The notes under the pieces were generated by a model, which was not told the origin of the DNA, did no database searches, and saw nothing but the letters and a program-made list of their open reading frames with translations. From Gandjariella thermophila (lineage in GTDB: Bacteria; Actinomycetota; Actinomycetes; Mycobacteriales; Pseudonocardiaceae): a stretch of 64,000 nt of DNA. The stretch spans positions 1-64,000 of the forward strand of contig NZ_BJFL01000012.1 of assembly GCF_005405885.1 (NCBI RefSeq). Direction: 5' to 3'. Every line of letters begins with the position of its first letter. Positions within the stretch are counted from its first letter, which is position 1. Shown piece by piece: positions 45,001-53,374 of the stretch. The position numbers were made by a program, and so were the translations under genes.

Positions 45001-45787
45001 CCGGGCGGTACCCGGAGAAGTGGAAGAAGCGCAGCGGCCGCCCGGAGACGGTCAGTGCGCCGCCCGCGTCCCGCTCCACCTCGCGCTCGTGCAGGTTCCA
45101 GTACGCGACGTTGAAGCCGGGGTCGCGTAACACGTGGTGGCCGAACAACGCGGGCACCTGGTCGACCCAGCGCTGGTCGGTGAACAGTTGCCGTTCCGGG
45201 GCCACGATCGCGTCATGCCGCAGCCGCTCCGCCCAGAAGTCCAGGAACGGCTCGGAGCCCGGGCCCACCGCGACGAAGCCCAGGTTGAAGATGCCGGCGC
45301 CCATGATCATGGCTTCGGCCGGCTCCCTGCCGTCGCGCGGCAGCGGGGTGAGGAAGTGCGGGGTGAGCACGATCCCGTGCTCCCGGGCCAGCTCGACCAG
45401 CTCGCGCATCGGGGCGAAGACCTGGATATCCGGGTCGAGGTAGGTGACCACCTCCGCCTCGGCCCGCAGCCGGCGCAGCAGGTACGGCTTCACCGCGGTG
45501 GCCAGCTCGGTGACCGAGTACGCGGTGGCCATCCGCAGGTAGTCCTCCGCGCCGATGTCGAACGCCGCCGGGCCGACGACCAGGAAACCGTCCCGCTCGG
45601 TCCGCTTGTCGCGGTCGGCGTCGATCACCGCGACGACGAACCGGTGGTCGGGGTGGTGCGCCAGGTAGGACCGGGCGAGCACCCGGGCGGCCGGCAGGTA
45701 GTTGCGGGCGACCACGGTGCACGCGACCGGTGCGCCTGCGCCGTCGAGGATCACGGGTGCACCGCCCCCAGAGGTGTTGTCCGCCAT
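42002..45787 (-). CDS. giant fusion: GT8-like transferase, GT4 glycosyltransferase, coiled coil, FkbM methyltransferase
   Basis: 1261 residues. Residues ~20-300 form a nucleotide-sugar transferase with VVTYLDPDIQVFAP (about 113-126, a DxD metal site). Residues ~425-800 are a GT4-type glycosyltransferase (FGVNVLGYLTAELGVGEMGR; RSEGFGLTVAEAMARGMPVI at about 680). Residues ~850-1000 are coiled coil. The last ~240 residues are an FkbM methyltransferase (TFLDIGAHIGYHTL, about 1052; VVAVEANPANAELLRRN). All motifs are intact. One polypeptide could add two sugars and then cap one by O-methylation. No transport gene is adjacent. Separate genes are the norm. Confidence 0.88.
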   Translation of the reverse strand: MADNTSGGGAPVILDGAGAPVACTVVARNYLPAARVLARSYLAHHPDHRFVVAVIDADRDKRTERDGFLVVGPAAFDIGAEDYLRMATAYSVTELATAVKPYLLRRLRAEAEVVTYLDPDIQVFAPMRELVELAREHGIVLTPHFLTPLPRDGREPAEAMIMGAGIFNLGFVAVGPGSEPFLDFWAERLRHDAIVAPERQLFTDQRWVDQVPALFGHHVLRDPGFNVAYWNLHEREVERDAGGALTVSGRPLRFFHFSGYRPETPWILTSYCVDRPRTLLSAHPELRALCDAYGALLRESGYAETLDAVPYGFATMPDGTKLTQSMRRLFRDEWVSAERKGKPLPPHPFGADGGAAFRDWLTAPVTPEQANAGLNRWAYAVWQARTDLQLAFPHPCGRDAERFRGWCRTSGAAEEAIAEWALPIEPPTPRAPDDEFGVNVLGYLTAELGVGEMGRLVHDAIERAGVPLVSIVEDRLLPNRAALDSPDTLGEPRFPVSLLCVNADQTAVMLDNHPEVAHRRYRIGLWAWELEEFPASLHEAFRLVDEVWTVSEFCREAIARHSPVPVRAVPVPVRVPDEVPRTGRRPGDPVRFLFAFDFNSVGERKNPWGLVDAFRQAFPDRDDVRLVLKAINGNRNPRAAERLRVKVAGDRRIELVERYLSVAELDQLYASSTCYVSLHRSEGFGLTVAEAMARGMPVIATDYAGTAEFLDHTTGWPVPYRMVEVGPGCAPYDPKAMWAEPDLRAAAAAMRAVADDPEEAARRGRAAREHLLRTRSLDAAARWLRERLEAAYQNWRGRTETPAPTPGSPLRPLHDARQALHWRAEPSAPSRTPLAPALRRAVLRAIDHYDVHQRRVMGALVDGVERTVGNLLDRLTSVEAQLRATQQAAARAERAADAVSALQRTVDELRMGAPGTALALHNLEADVAAVREALTVESAAREAGLVNAQQLADHVDALRMRVEETDKKTFEMFVDRDRRIDTDEQALRQLRRDLAAVHQAAAQVHAPLPPGAEAVVCDAGVLLVPRDDVFLPWLAYHRSWETGEADLMAELAGGRTFLDIGAHIGYHTLRLLRRCPELPRVVAVEANPANAELLRRNVAVNLPAEIAERVAVLPVAAWDAEGTVRLVQVEADNSGDHRVLPSGDAGVEVPAVRLGSRPEVAGDPVGLVKVDLQGRDHRALAGLVDVLRRDRPHVVCEFCPSAIDELGDDPADVLAAYRKLGYHPVPVSDDGPVRGDHTDDALITGARESTTGFLTLWLRPD

Positions 45788-45805
45788 GGTGGTCTACCGC
45801 CGATA

Positions 45806-47128
45806 TCAGGCGTTCGCCGGGGAGAGCCTGAGCTGCTTGCCGAGCGCGTCCTCGAAGTCCTTGGTCAGCGTGTCCATGCCAGGGCCGTTGCCGCCGCCGG
45901 CCACCTCCACCCGGATGATCACGCCCTGGGAGGCGTAGTGGGCGCGCAGCTTGGCCGGGTTCTGCCCGCTGGCGGCGATCTGCGTGGCCACCACGCCGGT
46001 CGGCGCGTTGGGCACCGGCTGCATGCCGTAGGTGGTCTGGAGCTGCCCGAGGCTCTGTGCGGCGGTCTGGGCGGACTGCTTGTCGCCCGCCTGCACGGTG
46101 AGCACGATGACCGTCGCGCCGTCCTTGAGCCGGCTCACCGCGAACTGAGCCTTGCCGGCCCCGGCCGACTGGTAGAGCTGCTGCTCGTCGGAGGTCAGGT
46201 AGGGAACCCGCGACTGGATGTCGGCGAAGGTCTTGATCGCGCTGTAGTCCTCCTTGCTGCCGCCAAGGTCGGCGATGTCGGTCGGGTCCTTCGGCTTGGT
46301 CGTCGTGGTGGCCGGCGCGGGTGCGCTGGACGCCGCCTGCGCGCCCCCGGTCGATCCACGCCCCCAGATCCAGTACGCGCCGAACGCCACGGCGAGCAGC
46401 AGCACGACGGCCGCCGCCACGCCGACGATCTTCCCGACGTTGCGGCCCCCGCCGTCGTCGAAGACCTCCGGCCCCTGCTTGACCCAGCTTTCCCCGCTGT
46501 CCAGCGGCGGAAAGTCGGAGGACGCCCACGGTGGGGCGACGTCCTCCTGCCCGCGCTGCGGCCAGCCGCCCTGCTGCCGCGGCATCTGCTGGCCCGGATA
46601 GCCCTGCTGCTGGCCGGAGAACTGCGGTCCGCCCTGGACGCCCGGCTGCCCCGGGAACTGCGGGAACTGCTGCTGCGGGAACGGTCCGGTGCCGGGACCG
46701 CGGACCACCTGGGTGCGCTCCGGGTCCTGCGGGGCACCCGGGTTGACCACCTGGGTCGGGCCCGAGGACGGGTCCACCCGCTGGGTGGGCCCGGCGGACG
46801 GATCGACCCGCTGTGTCGTGTCGGCCGGACCGCCCTCGTCCCGCACCACCTGGGTGGCATCGGCCGAGCCATCCTCGCCCTGGTCCTGGACCGGCTGCAT
46901 CACCTGCGTGGTCTCCGGGGTGGACGCCTCCCACTTGAACGGCGGCGGGAACGGGCCCTGCTGGCCCTGCGGCCGGCCCTCGCCCGACTCGGCCGGCGGT
47001 TGCGCCTGGTCCTGCTCGCGCTGGGCCTCGGCGAGTAATTCGTCCCGGCGGCGGCGGTAGTCGTCGGCGGAGATCTTCCCGGCTGCGAGTTCCTGGTCCA
47101 ACTGCCGCAGCTGGTCTTGCCAGGTCAC
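45806..47128 (-). CDS. SHOCT-like, TQ-motif-rich membrane-anchored protein
   Basis: 440 residues from a GTG at 47128, preceded by AAGGGGG. The first 35 residues (TWQDQLRQLDQELAAGKISA, then DDYRRRRDELLAEA) are a SHOCT-like helix pair. Residues ~70-225 are disordered, Pro/Gln-rich and hold at least six TQ-V motifs (TTQVMQPV, ATQVVRD, TTQRVDPS, PTQRVDPS, PTQVVNPG, RTQVVRGP). A helix at ~238-258 (VGVAAAVVLLLAVAFGAYWIWG) is followed by an outer domain shared with the protein at 41135. TQxV is typical of Ser/Thr-kinase sites read by FHA domains. It starts 150 bases from divergent msrA. Confidence 0.75.
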   Translation of the reverse strand: MTWQDQLRQLDQELAAGKISADDYRRRRDELLAEAQREQDQAQPPAESGEGRPQGQQGPFPPPFKWEASTPETTQVMQPVQDQGEDGSADATQVVRDEGGPADTTQRVDPSAGPTQRVDPSSGPTQVVNPGAPQDPERTQVVRGPGTGPFPQQQFPQFPGQPGVQGGPQFSGQQQGYPGQQMPRQQGGWPQRGQEDVAPPWASSDFPPLDSGESWVKQGPEVFDDGGGRNVGKIVGVAAAVVLLLAVAFGAYWIWGRGSTGGAQAASSAPAPATTTTKPKDPTDIADLGGSKEDYSAIKTFADIQSRVPYLTSDEQQLYQSAGAGKAQFAVSRLKDGATVIVLTVQAGDKQSAQTAAQSLGQLQTTYGMQPVPNAPTGVVATQIAASGQNPAKLRAHYASQGVIIRVEVAGGGNGPGMDTLTKDFEDALGKQLRLSPANA

Positions 47129-47264
47129 CCTGGCACCCCCTTCCGAGTGGGTCACCCCGGTGGTGCTTGGTCGCGGCACATTCTGCCGAAGCCCACGGAC
47201 GGTCACGCACTCGCGTGTCAAGTCGTGACCTGCGGCGCGTCCGTGGGGTTCGGTGGGGTTTCCG

Positions 47265-47270
47265 TACATT
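47265..47270 (+). promoter_or_regulatory. -10 box TACATT before msrA
   Basis: TACATT ends 6 bases before the ATG at 47277, suggesting a leaderless transcript; a weak GGTGG lies in the same place. Confidence 0.4.
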
Positions 47271-47276
47271 GGTGGT

Positions 47277-47936
47277 ATGAGCTGGTTCGGCCTCGACAAG
47301 ACGCGGATGGTGGACCCGACGCAGGCGCTGCCCGGACGGGCCGAGCCGTTGGCCGTACCAACGGCGCACGCCGTCTACCCGGACCGGCGGATCAAGCCGC
47401 CCTTCCCGGAGGGCACGCGGACCGCGGTGTTCGGCATGGGTTGCTTCTGGGGTGCGGAGCGGCAGTTCTGGCAGACACCCGGGGTCTGGTCGACCGCGGT
47501 CGGCTACGCGGGCGGGTACACCCCGAACCCGACGTACGAGGAGGTGTGCTCCGGGCTCACCGGCCACGCCGAGGTGGTGCTCGTGGTGTTCGACCCGGCG
47601 CGCGTCTCCTACGCCGAGTTGCTGCGCCGGTTCTGGGAGGGCCACGACCCCACGCAGGGCATGCGGCAGGGCAACGACGTCGGCACCCAGTACCGGTCGG
47701 CCGTGTACCACACCTCCGACGAGCAGCGCGCCGAGGCGGAGGCCAGCCGGGACGCCTACCAGCGCGCCCTGACCGCCGCCGGGCACGGCACGGTCACCAC
47801 GGAGATCGCACCGCTGCGCGACTTCTACTACGCCGAGGACTACCACCAGCAGTACCTGCACAAGGTCCCGAACGGTTACTGCGGCCTCGGTGGAACGGGC
47901 GTCTCCTGCCCGGTCGGACTCGGCGTGAAGGAGTAA
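47277..47936 (+). CDS. msrA: peptide-methionine (S)-S-oxide reductase
   Basis: 219 residues. The active-site [13 protein letters not shown] (about 55-67) contains the nucleophilic cysteine; [25 protein letters not shown], and [19 protein letters not shown] are all conserved MsrA blocks. A C-terminal [14 protein letters not shown] supplies the resolving cysteines. It repairs oxidised methionine in proteins using thioredoxin. I prefer the ATG at 47277 over a GTG at 47253. The first 45 residues before the core are as in other actinobacterial MsrA. Confidence 0.95.
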   Translation: MSWFGLDKTRMVDPTQALPGRAEPLAVPTAHAVYPDRRIKPPFPEGTRTAVFGMGCFWGAERQFWQTPGVWSTAVGYAGGYTPNPTYEEVCSGLTGHAEVVLVVFDPARVSYAELLRRFWEGHDPTQGMRQGNDVGTQYRSAVYHTSDEQRAEAEASRDAYQRALTAAGHGTVTTEIAPLRDFYYAEDYHQQYLHKVPNGYCGLGGTGVSCPVGLGVKE

Positions 47937-48124
47937 TACCCCGGCGATCCGAGCGCCGATAGAAAACTGTCACGCGAACGGCGGCCGGCATGCTACTGCC
48001 AGTGCTCCCGCCCCTTGACGCTCCCCAGCATTGGTGAGCTGTTCCCGCACGGTCCACCCGCGCTTCACCGAATTCCCTCCATGATTCTGGGCCGATCGAT
48101 TTTCCCACCCAGAAGGAGGGATTC

Positions 48125-48973
48125 GTGTTGGCCCGGAGAATCGTCGGCGTGCTCGCCGCGACCGCACTGGCCGCTGCGACCGCGGTCTTGAGCCAACCGT
48201 CGGCATCGGCGGCGAACGGTGTGCCGCAACCGGACCACGTGGTGGTCGTGGTCATGGAGAACCACTCCTACAGCGAGATCATCGGCAGCAACTCGGCACC
48301 CTACATCAACTCGCTGGCGCGGAGCGGCGCCAACTTCACCCAGTCCTTCGCGGTGACCCACCCCAGTGAGCCGAACTATCTGGCCCTTTTCTCCGGGTCG
48401 ACGCAGGGGCTCACCGACGACTCCTGCCCGCACACCTATTCCAGCGCCAATCTCGGCCAGGAACTGATTTCCGCCGGGCGCTCGTTCATCGGTTATTCGG
48501 AAAGCATGCCCTCGGACGGCTACACCGGCTGCACGAGCGGAAAGTACGCCAGGAAGCACAATCCCTGGGTCAACTTCACCAACGTGCCCGCCGCCAGCAA
48601 CCTGGTCTTCGAGAACCACTGGCCGACCGACTACAGCACGCTGCCCTCGGTGTCCTTCGTGGTGCCGAACCTGTGCGACGACATGCACGACTGCAGCATC
48701 AAGACCGGGGACACCTGGCTGAAGAACAACATCGACGGTTACGCGCAGTGGGCGAAGACGCACAACAGCCTGCTCGTGATCACCTTCGACGAGGACGACA
48801 GCAGCCAGAACAACCAGATCCCGACCGTGTTCGTCGGCCAGCACGTCAGGACCGGCAACTTCGGCGAGCACATCAACCACTACAACGTGCTGCGCACCCT
48901 GGAGGACGCCTTCGGCCTGCCCTACGCCGGGCAGAGCGCGAACGTCAGCCCGATCACCGACGTCTGGCAGTGA
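48125..48973 (+). CDS. secreted phosphoesterase (acid phosphatase type)
   Basis: 282 residues from a GTG with GAAGGAGGG 5 bases upstream. The signal peptide (LARRIVGVLAATALAAATAV) ends at ASAA. The phosphoesterase core is HVVVVVMENHSYSEIIGS (metal-binding E and N), FAVTHPSEPNYLALFSGST and VITFDEDDSSQNNQIPTVFVG; four cysteines may form disulfides. Such enzymes release phosphate from organic esters outside the cell. Low-phosphate control is likely in actinomycetes, but I could not identify PHO boxes. The gene stands alone. Confidence 0.88.
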   Translation: MLARRIVGVLAATALAAATAVLSQPSASAANGVPQPDHVVVVVMENHSYSEIIGSNSAPYINSLARSGANFTQSFAVTHPSEPNYLALFSGSTQGLTDDSCPHTYSSANLGQELISAGRSFIGYSESMPSDGYTGCTSGKYARKHNPWVNFTNVPAASNLVFENHWPTDYSTLPSVSFVVPNLCDDMHDCSIKTGDTWLKNNIDGYAQWAKTHNSLLVITFDEDDSSQNNQIPTVFVGQHVRTGNFGEHINHYNVLRTLEDAFGLPYAGQSANVSPITDVWQ

Positions 48974-49090
48974 CCGGTCGCCGGCCGCTCGGTCTCCGGG
49001 AGCCTCAGCCGGGAGGCCGCGCCATCGCGGAACACACATAAAGGCGAGCCCTGTCCGCGTACCTCCGCGGACAGGGCTCGCCCTCTCGCG

Positions 49091-49163
49091 AGCGGACGAC
49101 GGGACTCGAACCCGCGACCCTCACCTTGGCAAGGTGATGCGCTACCAACTGCGCTACGTCCGC
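49091..49163 (-). tRNA. tRNA-Gly (anticodon GCC)
   Basis: On the minus strand the acceptor GCGGACG pairs with CGTCCGC plus discriminator T. The D arm is AGCGCAGTTGGTAGCGC, the anticodon stem-loop is CACCTTGCCAAGGTG with GCC at its centre, and the T arm has GCGGGTTCGAGTCCCGT. Length is 73 and CCA is not encoded. No integrase or attachment-site duplication is seen next to it. Confidence 0.97.
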
Positions 49164-49228
49164 ATGGCCACCGGCGGGGCTACCCCCCGGCTGCCGGTCC
49201 CAGCATAACGGACGGCGGCCACGCACCG

Positions 49229-49621
49229 TTAACCAGGATGATCTCCGCTGGACAGCAGCCGGTCCACCTCGGCGAGGCGGTCGGCGGGCAGCCGCCACTC
49301 CCACAGCGGCCGGGCGCGCTGCGCCACCTGCGCCGGCAGCCACCGGGCCACCTCGTCGCGCAACTCCCACTCGTCGAAGGCATGCTCGTAGAAGCTCACC
49401 ACGGCCGCGTTGGAGAGGAAGCCGCCCGGTTGTTCGAGGCACCATTGGGCGAACCCGTAGGCACGTCGCAGCAGGTCCACGTCCCCGCGCCGGTGCGCGT
49501 CCCGAACGAGGTCCAGCAGTTCGATGAAGAACACGTGGCAGGACCACGCCTCATGCTCGATGACCGAACGGAGCTCGGGGAACTCCGCGAGAGCCCGGCC
49601 GCGCCACTCAACCACGCACAC
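49229..49621 (-). CDS. hypothetical helical protein
   Basis: 130 residues from a GTG at 49621. It reads AEFPELRSVIEHEAWSCHVF, FIELLDLVRDAHRRGDVDLL, AYGFAQWCLEQPGGFLSNAAVV, SFYEHAFDEWELRDEVARWL. The layout is a small all-helical domain found in uncharacterised bacterial proteins, sometimes near immunity or toxin genes, though nothing of that kind is adjacent here. No membrane segment. Function unknown. Confidence 0.65.
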   Translation of the reverse strand: MCVVEWRGRALAEFPELRSVIEHEAWSCHVFFIELLDLVRDAHRRGDVDLLRRAYGFAQWCLEQPGGFLSNAAVVSFYEHAFDEWELRDEVARWLPAQVAQRARPLWEWRLPADRLAEVDRLLSSGDHPG

Positions 49622-49875
49622 TGAGGTTACTGATCTCCGCTCGCTACGCGCTCAACCGGAGCAAAGCCGACGCTCATCCGTAATCGGGCTGACACCAAGA
49701 GTGAACACGATGCGTGTGGGGATGGACAAGGCGCCGTCGCAAATGGGTTACTTGCTTCTACTGATCGGGCGGAAAACCCGTGGTGGGGTAACCATGTCCT
49801 CACCTCTTCGTTGGAATGAGGTCGGTGCCGCACACACAGGGCGTTGGTATCGGCTCGGGAGGGAGAGCGGGGGAG

Positions 49876-51399
49876 ATGCTTGACTCGGGAGGAGACGACC
49901 GGACGCTGCTGGTCCGCGTGCGGGCCGGCGACGACGACGCGTTCACCGAGTTGTACGAGCGTCACGTTGGTCCGGTTCGACGTCTCGCCTGGGCGCTGAC
50001 CAGGAACGCCGCCGAGGCCGAGGATCTCGTCGCCGAGTCGTTCTTCCGGGTGCTGCGCGTGGTTCGCCGGGGCCGTGGCCCGGTCGACAACGCCCGCCCG
50101 TACCTGCTCACCGTCGCCCGCCGGGTGGCCAGCGAGTGGAGCAGCAAGCGCTCCGAGATCCCGGTCGAGGACGTGGCGGCCTCCGACAACGCCCCGCTGG
50201 AGGAGAACGACGGGTCCGACGGCGTCGAGCTGGAGATGCTCGCCCGCGCCTTCCGGAGCCTGCCGCCCCGCTGGCAGCGCGTGCTGTGGCATGTCGAGGT
50301 GGAGGGCGAGGGTCCGTCCTCGGTCGCTCCGATGCTCGGGCTGACGCCGAACGCCACCGCCGCCCTCGCGCACCGGGCCCGAGAGGGGCTGCGCGCCGCG
50401 TACGTCCAGGCCCACCTGCGCGAGCAGGAGCGCCCGCTGGACTGCCAGCCGGTGGTGGCCAAGCTCGGCGCGTACTCGGTCGGCCGGCTGCGCCGCCGGG
50501 ACGCCGCGCGGGTGCGCGCCCACCTGGCCTGGTGCCCGGCCTGCCGGGAGTTGCACGCCGAACTGGACGAGGTCGGCGCGGCATTAAGGGCCGACCTCGG
50601 CGTGCTGCTCGCCGCGGCCGGTGTGCTCGCCGGCGTTTCCGGGCGCGCGGCGGTCACCGTCGGCGCGTTTGCCTCCGGTGCCACCTCGGGCGCGGCCTCC
50701 GGCTCGGGGATCGGCGCGGCGTCCTCCGGTGCCGCCGCGGCAGCGGTGCCGGCCGCCGTGCCCACCGCCGCCGCGACCTCGGCGGTCGCCGCCGGCGGGG
50801 TCGCCGCCGGGATGAAGAGCCTGGTCGTGGCCGCGTCGGTGGCCGCGGTGGGGCTGTTCGGCTTCGGCGTCGGCGGTGGATCGGGCAGCCACCTGGCCGC
50901 GCCCGCGAGCTGCGTCGTGGCGTGCCCCTCGACGATTCCGCGGTCCGCCGTGACCGGCGGGTCCTCGGACCCGGACGACCCCGGTCCGGGCGGACCGTCC
51001 GGCCCCGGCGCCACCAGCGGCGGCGCCGAAGGGCGGACCTCCGCCGGCCACGGCAAGGAGAAGGGCAGGGACAAGGCCACCGGCGAGGGCCGGGACAACG
51101 GCACCGGCAAGGAGAGCGGTGCCGCCGACGGTGACGGCGGGGGCACGGACGAGGGTGCCGGGCAGCCCGCCGGGGCGACCGCGGCCGGCCCGGAGAGCTC
51201 CGCGGACGCCGGCTCGGCAACGAGCGGCGGTCGCCGTGGCCGGCCACCTGCCGGCCGGCCGAACCGCCCGCCGCGCGGCGCCCACGCCGGGCACGGCGTC
51301 GGACCGGCCCCGCCGGGGAACCACGACCCGTCCCGCGGTTCGCCGCCGGACCCGTGGCCGGGACGGCCCGGCGGGCCGCCCGGTCACCGCGTCCGCTGA
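49876..51399 (+). CDS. ECF sigma factor fused to zinc-finger and membrane anchor (copy 1)
   Basis: 507 residues. Residues ~1-180 are an ECF sigma factor: region 2 (FTELYERHVGPVRRLAWALT, AEDLVAESFFRVLRVVRRG) and region 4 (LPPRWQRVLWHVEVEGEGPS, LGLTPNATAALAHRAREGLR). Next is a zinc-finger anti-sigma-type element (VRAHLAWCPACRELHAELDE, HxxxCxxC, about 214-222), Ala/Gly-rich sequence, a helix (SLVVAASVAAVGLFGFGVGG, about 315-334) and a Gly/Lys/Pro-rich outer tail. So sigma factor and its inhibitor seem joined, with a membrane anchor. The stop codon begins a dispersed repeat. A paralogue follows 223 bases later. Confidence 0.88.
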   Translation: MLDSGGDDRTLLVRVRAGDDDAFTELYERHVGPVRRLAWALTRNAAEAEDLVAESFFRVLRVVRRGRGPVDNARPYLLTVARRVASEWSSKRSEIPVEDVAASDNAPLEENDGSDGVELEMLARAFRSLPPRWQRVLWHVEVEGEGPSSVAPMLGLTPNATAALAHRAREGLRAAYVQAHLREQERPLDCQPVVAKLGAYSVGRLRRRDAARVRAHLAWCPACRELHAELDEVGAALRADLGVLLAAAGVLAGVSGRAAVTVGAFASGATSGAASGSGIGAASSGAAAAAVPAAVPTAAATSAVAAGGVAAGMKSLVVAASVAAVGLFGFGVGGGSGSHLAAPASCVVACPSTIPRSAVTGGSSDPDDPGPGGPSGPGATSGGAEGRTSAGHGKEKGRDKATGEGRDNGTGKESGAADGDGGGTDEGAGQPAGATAAGPESSADAGSATSGGRRGRPPAGRPNRPPRGAHAGHGVGPAPPGNHDPSRGSPPDPWPGRPGGPPGHRVR

Positions 51400-51482
51400 C
51401 AGCCCGCTCCGAAGCTCGACCGGCCTGCGCTGACGAGCGCCGGAGCGCGCCGGGGCGGGTTCGCGGAACAGGAACTGGCACG
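51397..51482 (+). repeat. dispersed repeat, diverged copy after sigma factor 1
   Basis: Begins at the TGA stop with TGACAGCCCGCTCCGAAGC, continues with CTGCGCTGACGAG and GGAGCGCGCC-GGGGCG, and ends GCGGAACAGGAACTGGCA. These align with the blocks of the full copies at 58846 and 63511, but the central palindrome is deleted. Confidence 0.65.
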
Positions 51483-51622
51483 AGGTCGCAGCCCACCCGG
51501 CTCTCCCCGGTAACCCGAACGGCGCTACAGAACGCGGCCGGGGACGCCGATGGACTCGACCACCGGCCCCGCGCGGCCGGCGGTGCGCGGTCCGAAGCCA
51601 CGGGGGAGGAGGTGCCGGGCGA

Positions 51623-53188
51623 ATGAGTGAGGACGCCCGGTCCGGCAACGCTCATGAGCCCGAATCTCCCGAGGACGAACAGCGATTACTCGACCGGTTA
51701 CGAAGCGGCGACGAGGCCGCGTTCGCCGAGTTGTTTTCCCGGCACGCGGACGCGGTGCGGCGGTTCGCCGCCCGGCACGCCGCCGATCCCACCGACGCCG
51801 ACGACCTGGCCGCCGAGGCGTTCTTCCGCGTGCTGCAGGCCGTCCGGCGCGGCGCCGGGCCCAGCGAGAACGTCCGCACGTACCTGCTCACCGTGGCCAG
51901 GCGGGTGGCCTGGGAGTGGTCCGGCCGGCGGCGGGACGTGCCGGTCACCGACGAGGAACTGGGCCAGCGGGTCGAGCCGCACGCCGACAACCTCACCCGG
52001 CGGGCCGACCACCACCTGATCGCCCAAGCGTTCACCAGCCTTCCCGAGCGCTGGCGAACCGTGCTGTGGCGGATCGAGGTGGAGGGCGAGCGCCCGGCCA
52101 CGGCCGCGCCGCACTTCGGCCTCTCCGCCAACGCCACCGCCGCCCTGGCCCGCCGCGCCCGGGACGGTCTGCGCGCCGCCTACCTGCAGGCCCACGTCGC
52201 CGCCGGCCGCGGCGAGGCCGACTGCCGGCCGGTGCTGGACCGGCTCGGCGCGTACACCGCCGGCGGGGTCAAGGGCCTGGAGGCCAGGCGGATCCGCGGC
52301 CACCTGGCCAGCTGCCGCTCCTGCCGGTCGCTGCAGGACGAGCTGCGGCAGGTGTGCGCCGAGCTGCGCGGCTACGCCGCCGTACTCGCGCCCGCGGCAA
52401 CGGTCGCCGCGTTCGCCGCCGGCCACCACCTCGGCGGCACCGCCGCCACGGCGGTGGCTCCTCCTGCGGGCGGCACGGTCATGCCGGCCACGGTGGCGGG
52501 AACCTCGGGCGGCGGCACGGCCGGGCCGGCGGCGGCCGGCGCGGCGGGCGCCTCCGGCGGCGGTGCGGGCACCCTGCTCGGCAAGGGGGCGCTGCTCGGC
52601 ACCCGGGTCAAGCTCGCGCTCACCGCCGCGTCGGTGGCCGCGGTCGGCATCTTCGGGGTCACCGCGGGACCGCTGATCGCCGACGGGTTCGGCCGGCAGG
52701 GCGTGCACGCCGACGGCGACGCCACGCCCAACTGCCTGCCCGTCGCCCCGGACCCGGCCGGACCGACCACCGAGCCGCCAACGGGCCAACCCGCGCCCGC
52801 CTCGCCGCCCGGACCGGCCGCCGCGCCGCCGGCTCCCGCCGCTGTGGCGAAGATCACCCGGCTCCCCCAGTTGCCGGAGTCACGCGGCGTAGCCCCGGTG
52901 GCCGGGGGAGCCGGTACCCGCGCCGGGCCGCCGCCCACCGGTGCCGGTCCGGGCGCCGACCCGCCAGTTACCACGACGCCGCCGGCATCCGGCAGTACCG
53001 CGCCCACGGGCCGTTCCGACCCAGGTCAACCGGACCCCACCCGGTCGAGCACCGGCCGGCCGAGCCCCTCCACCCCGCCCGGCTCGTCGGCGGCGCCGCC
53101 GTCGTCGCCACGGCCCGCGTGGGATCGGGATGACCACCGTCCGCGCGAGCCCGGGCGGATGCACCGTCCGTGGAAGCGCGGGGTGTGA
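51623..53188 (+). CDS. ECF sigma factor fused to zinc-finger and membrane anchor (copy 2)
   Basis: 521 residues, same architecture and order as the upstream gene. Region 2 is FAELFSRHADAVRRFAARHA with ADDLAAEAFFRVLQAVRRG; region 4 is LPERWRTVLWRIEVEGERPA with FGLSANATAALARRARDGLR. The zinc-finger is IRGHLASCRSCRSLQDELRQV (HxxxCxxC, about 226-245). A hydrophobic AAVLAPAATVAAFAAG stretch and a helix (KLALTAASVAAVGIFGVTAG, about 330-349) precede a Pro/Thr-rich outer tail. It follows GGAGGAGG. The outer tails of the two copies differ, as if for different signals or cell-wall contact. Confidence 0.88.
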   Translation: MSEDARSGNAHEPESPEDEQRLLDRLRSGDEAAFAELFSRHADAVRRFAARHAADPTDADDLAAEAFFRVLQAVRRGAGPSENVRTYLLTVARRVAWEWSGRRRDVPVTDEELGQRVEPHADNLTRRADHHLIAQAFTSLPERWRTVLWRIEVEGERPATAAPHFGLSANATAALARRARDGLRAAYLQAHVAAGRGEADCRPVLDRLGAYTAGGVKGLEARRIRGHLASCRSCRSLQDELRQVCAELRGYAAVLAPAATVAAFAAGHHLGGTAATAVAPPAGGTVMPATVAGTSGGGTAGPAAAGAAGASGGGAGTLLGKGALLGTRVKLALTAASVAAVGIFGVTAGPLIADGFGRQGVHADGDATPNCLPVAPDPAGPTTEPPTGQPAPASPPGPAAAPPAPAAVAKITRLPQLPESRGVAPVAGGAGTRAGPPPTGAGPGADPPVTTTPPASGSTAPTGRSDPGQPDPTRSSTGRPSPSTPPGSSAAPPSSPRPAWDRDDHRPREPGRMHRPWKRGV

Positions 53189-53374
53189 TCGGGTACTCCA
53201 TACCTCGTTCGGCAGAATCGCCGCTGACTCCCTGTCCACCAGGACCGGTCACCCAGATGTCCGGTTGCTCCCAGGTTCACCCTCGGGGACCCCGGGGGTG
53301 CCGGGTAGCGTGAGGGGCACGGTCAGTGATCAGTCGTGCGTCCGAGTGGCGGGCTCGCAGCTGAGGAGGCGGTG

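Noticed and set aside
45213-47861. 882-residue minus-strand open frame over the SHOCT-like gene and msrA
   Set aside because: Crosses two recognised genes on different strands and shows no domain.
49091-49163. tRNA-Gly as the attachment site of an integrated element
   Set aside because: No integrase, excisionase or duplicated tRNA 3' end is visible on either side; flanking genes look chromosomal.
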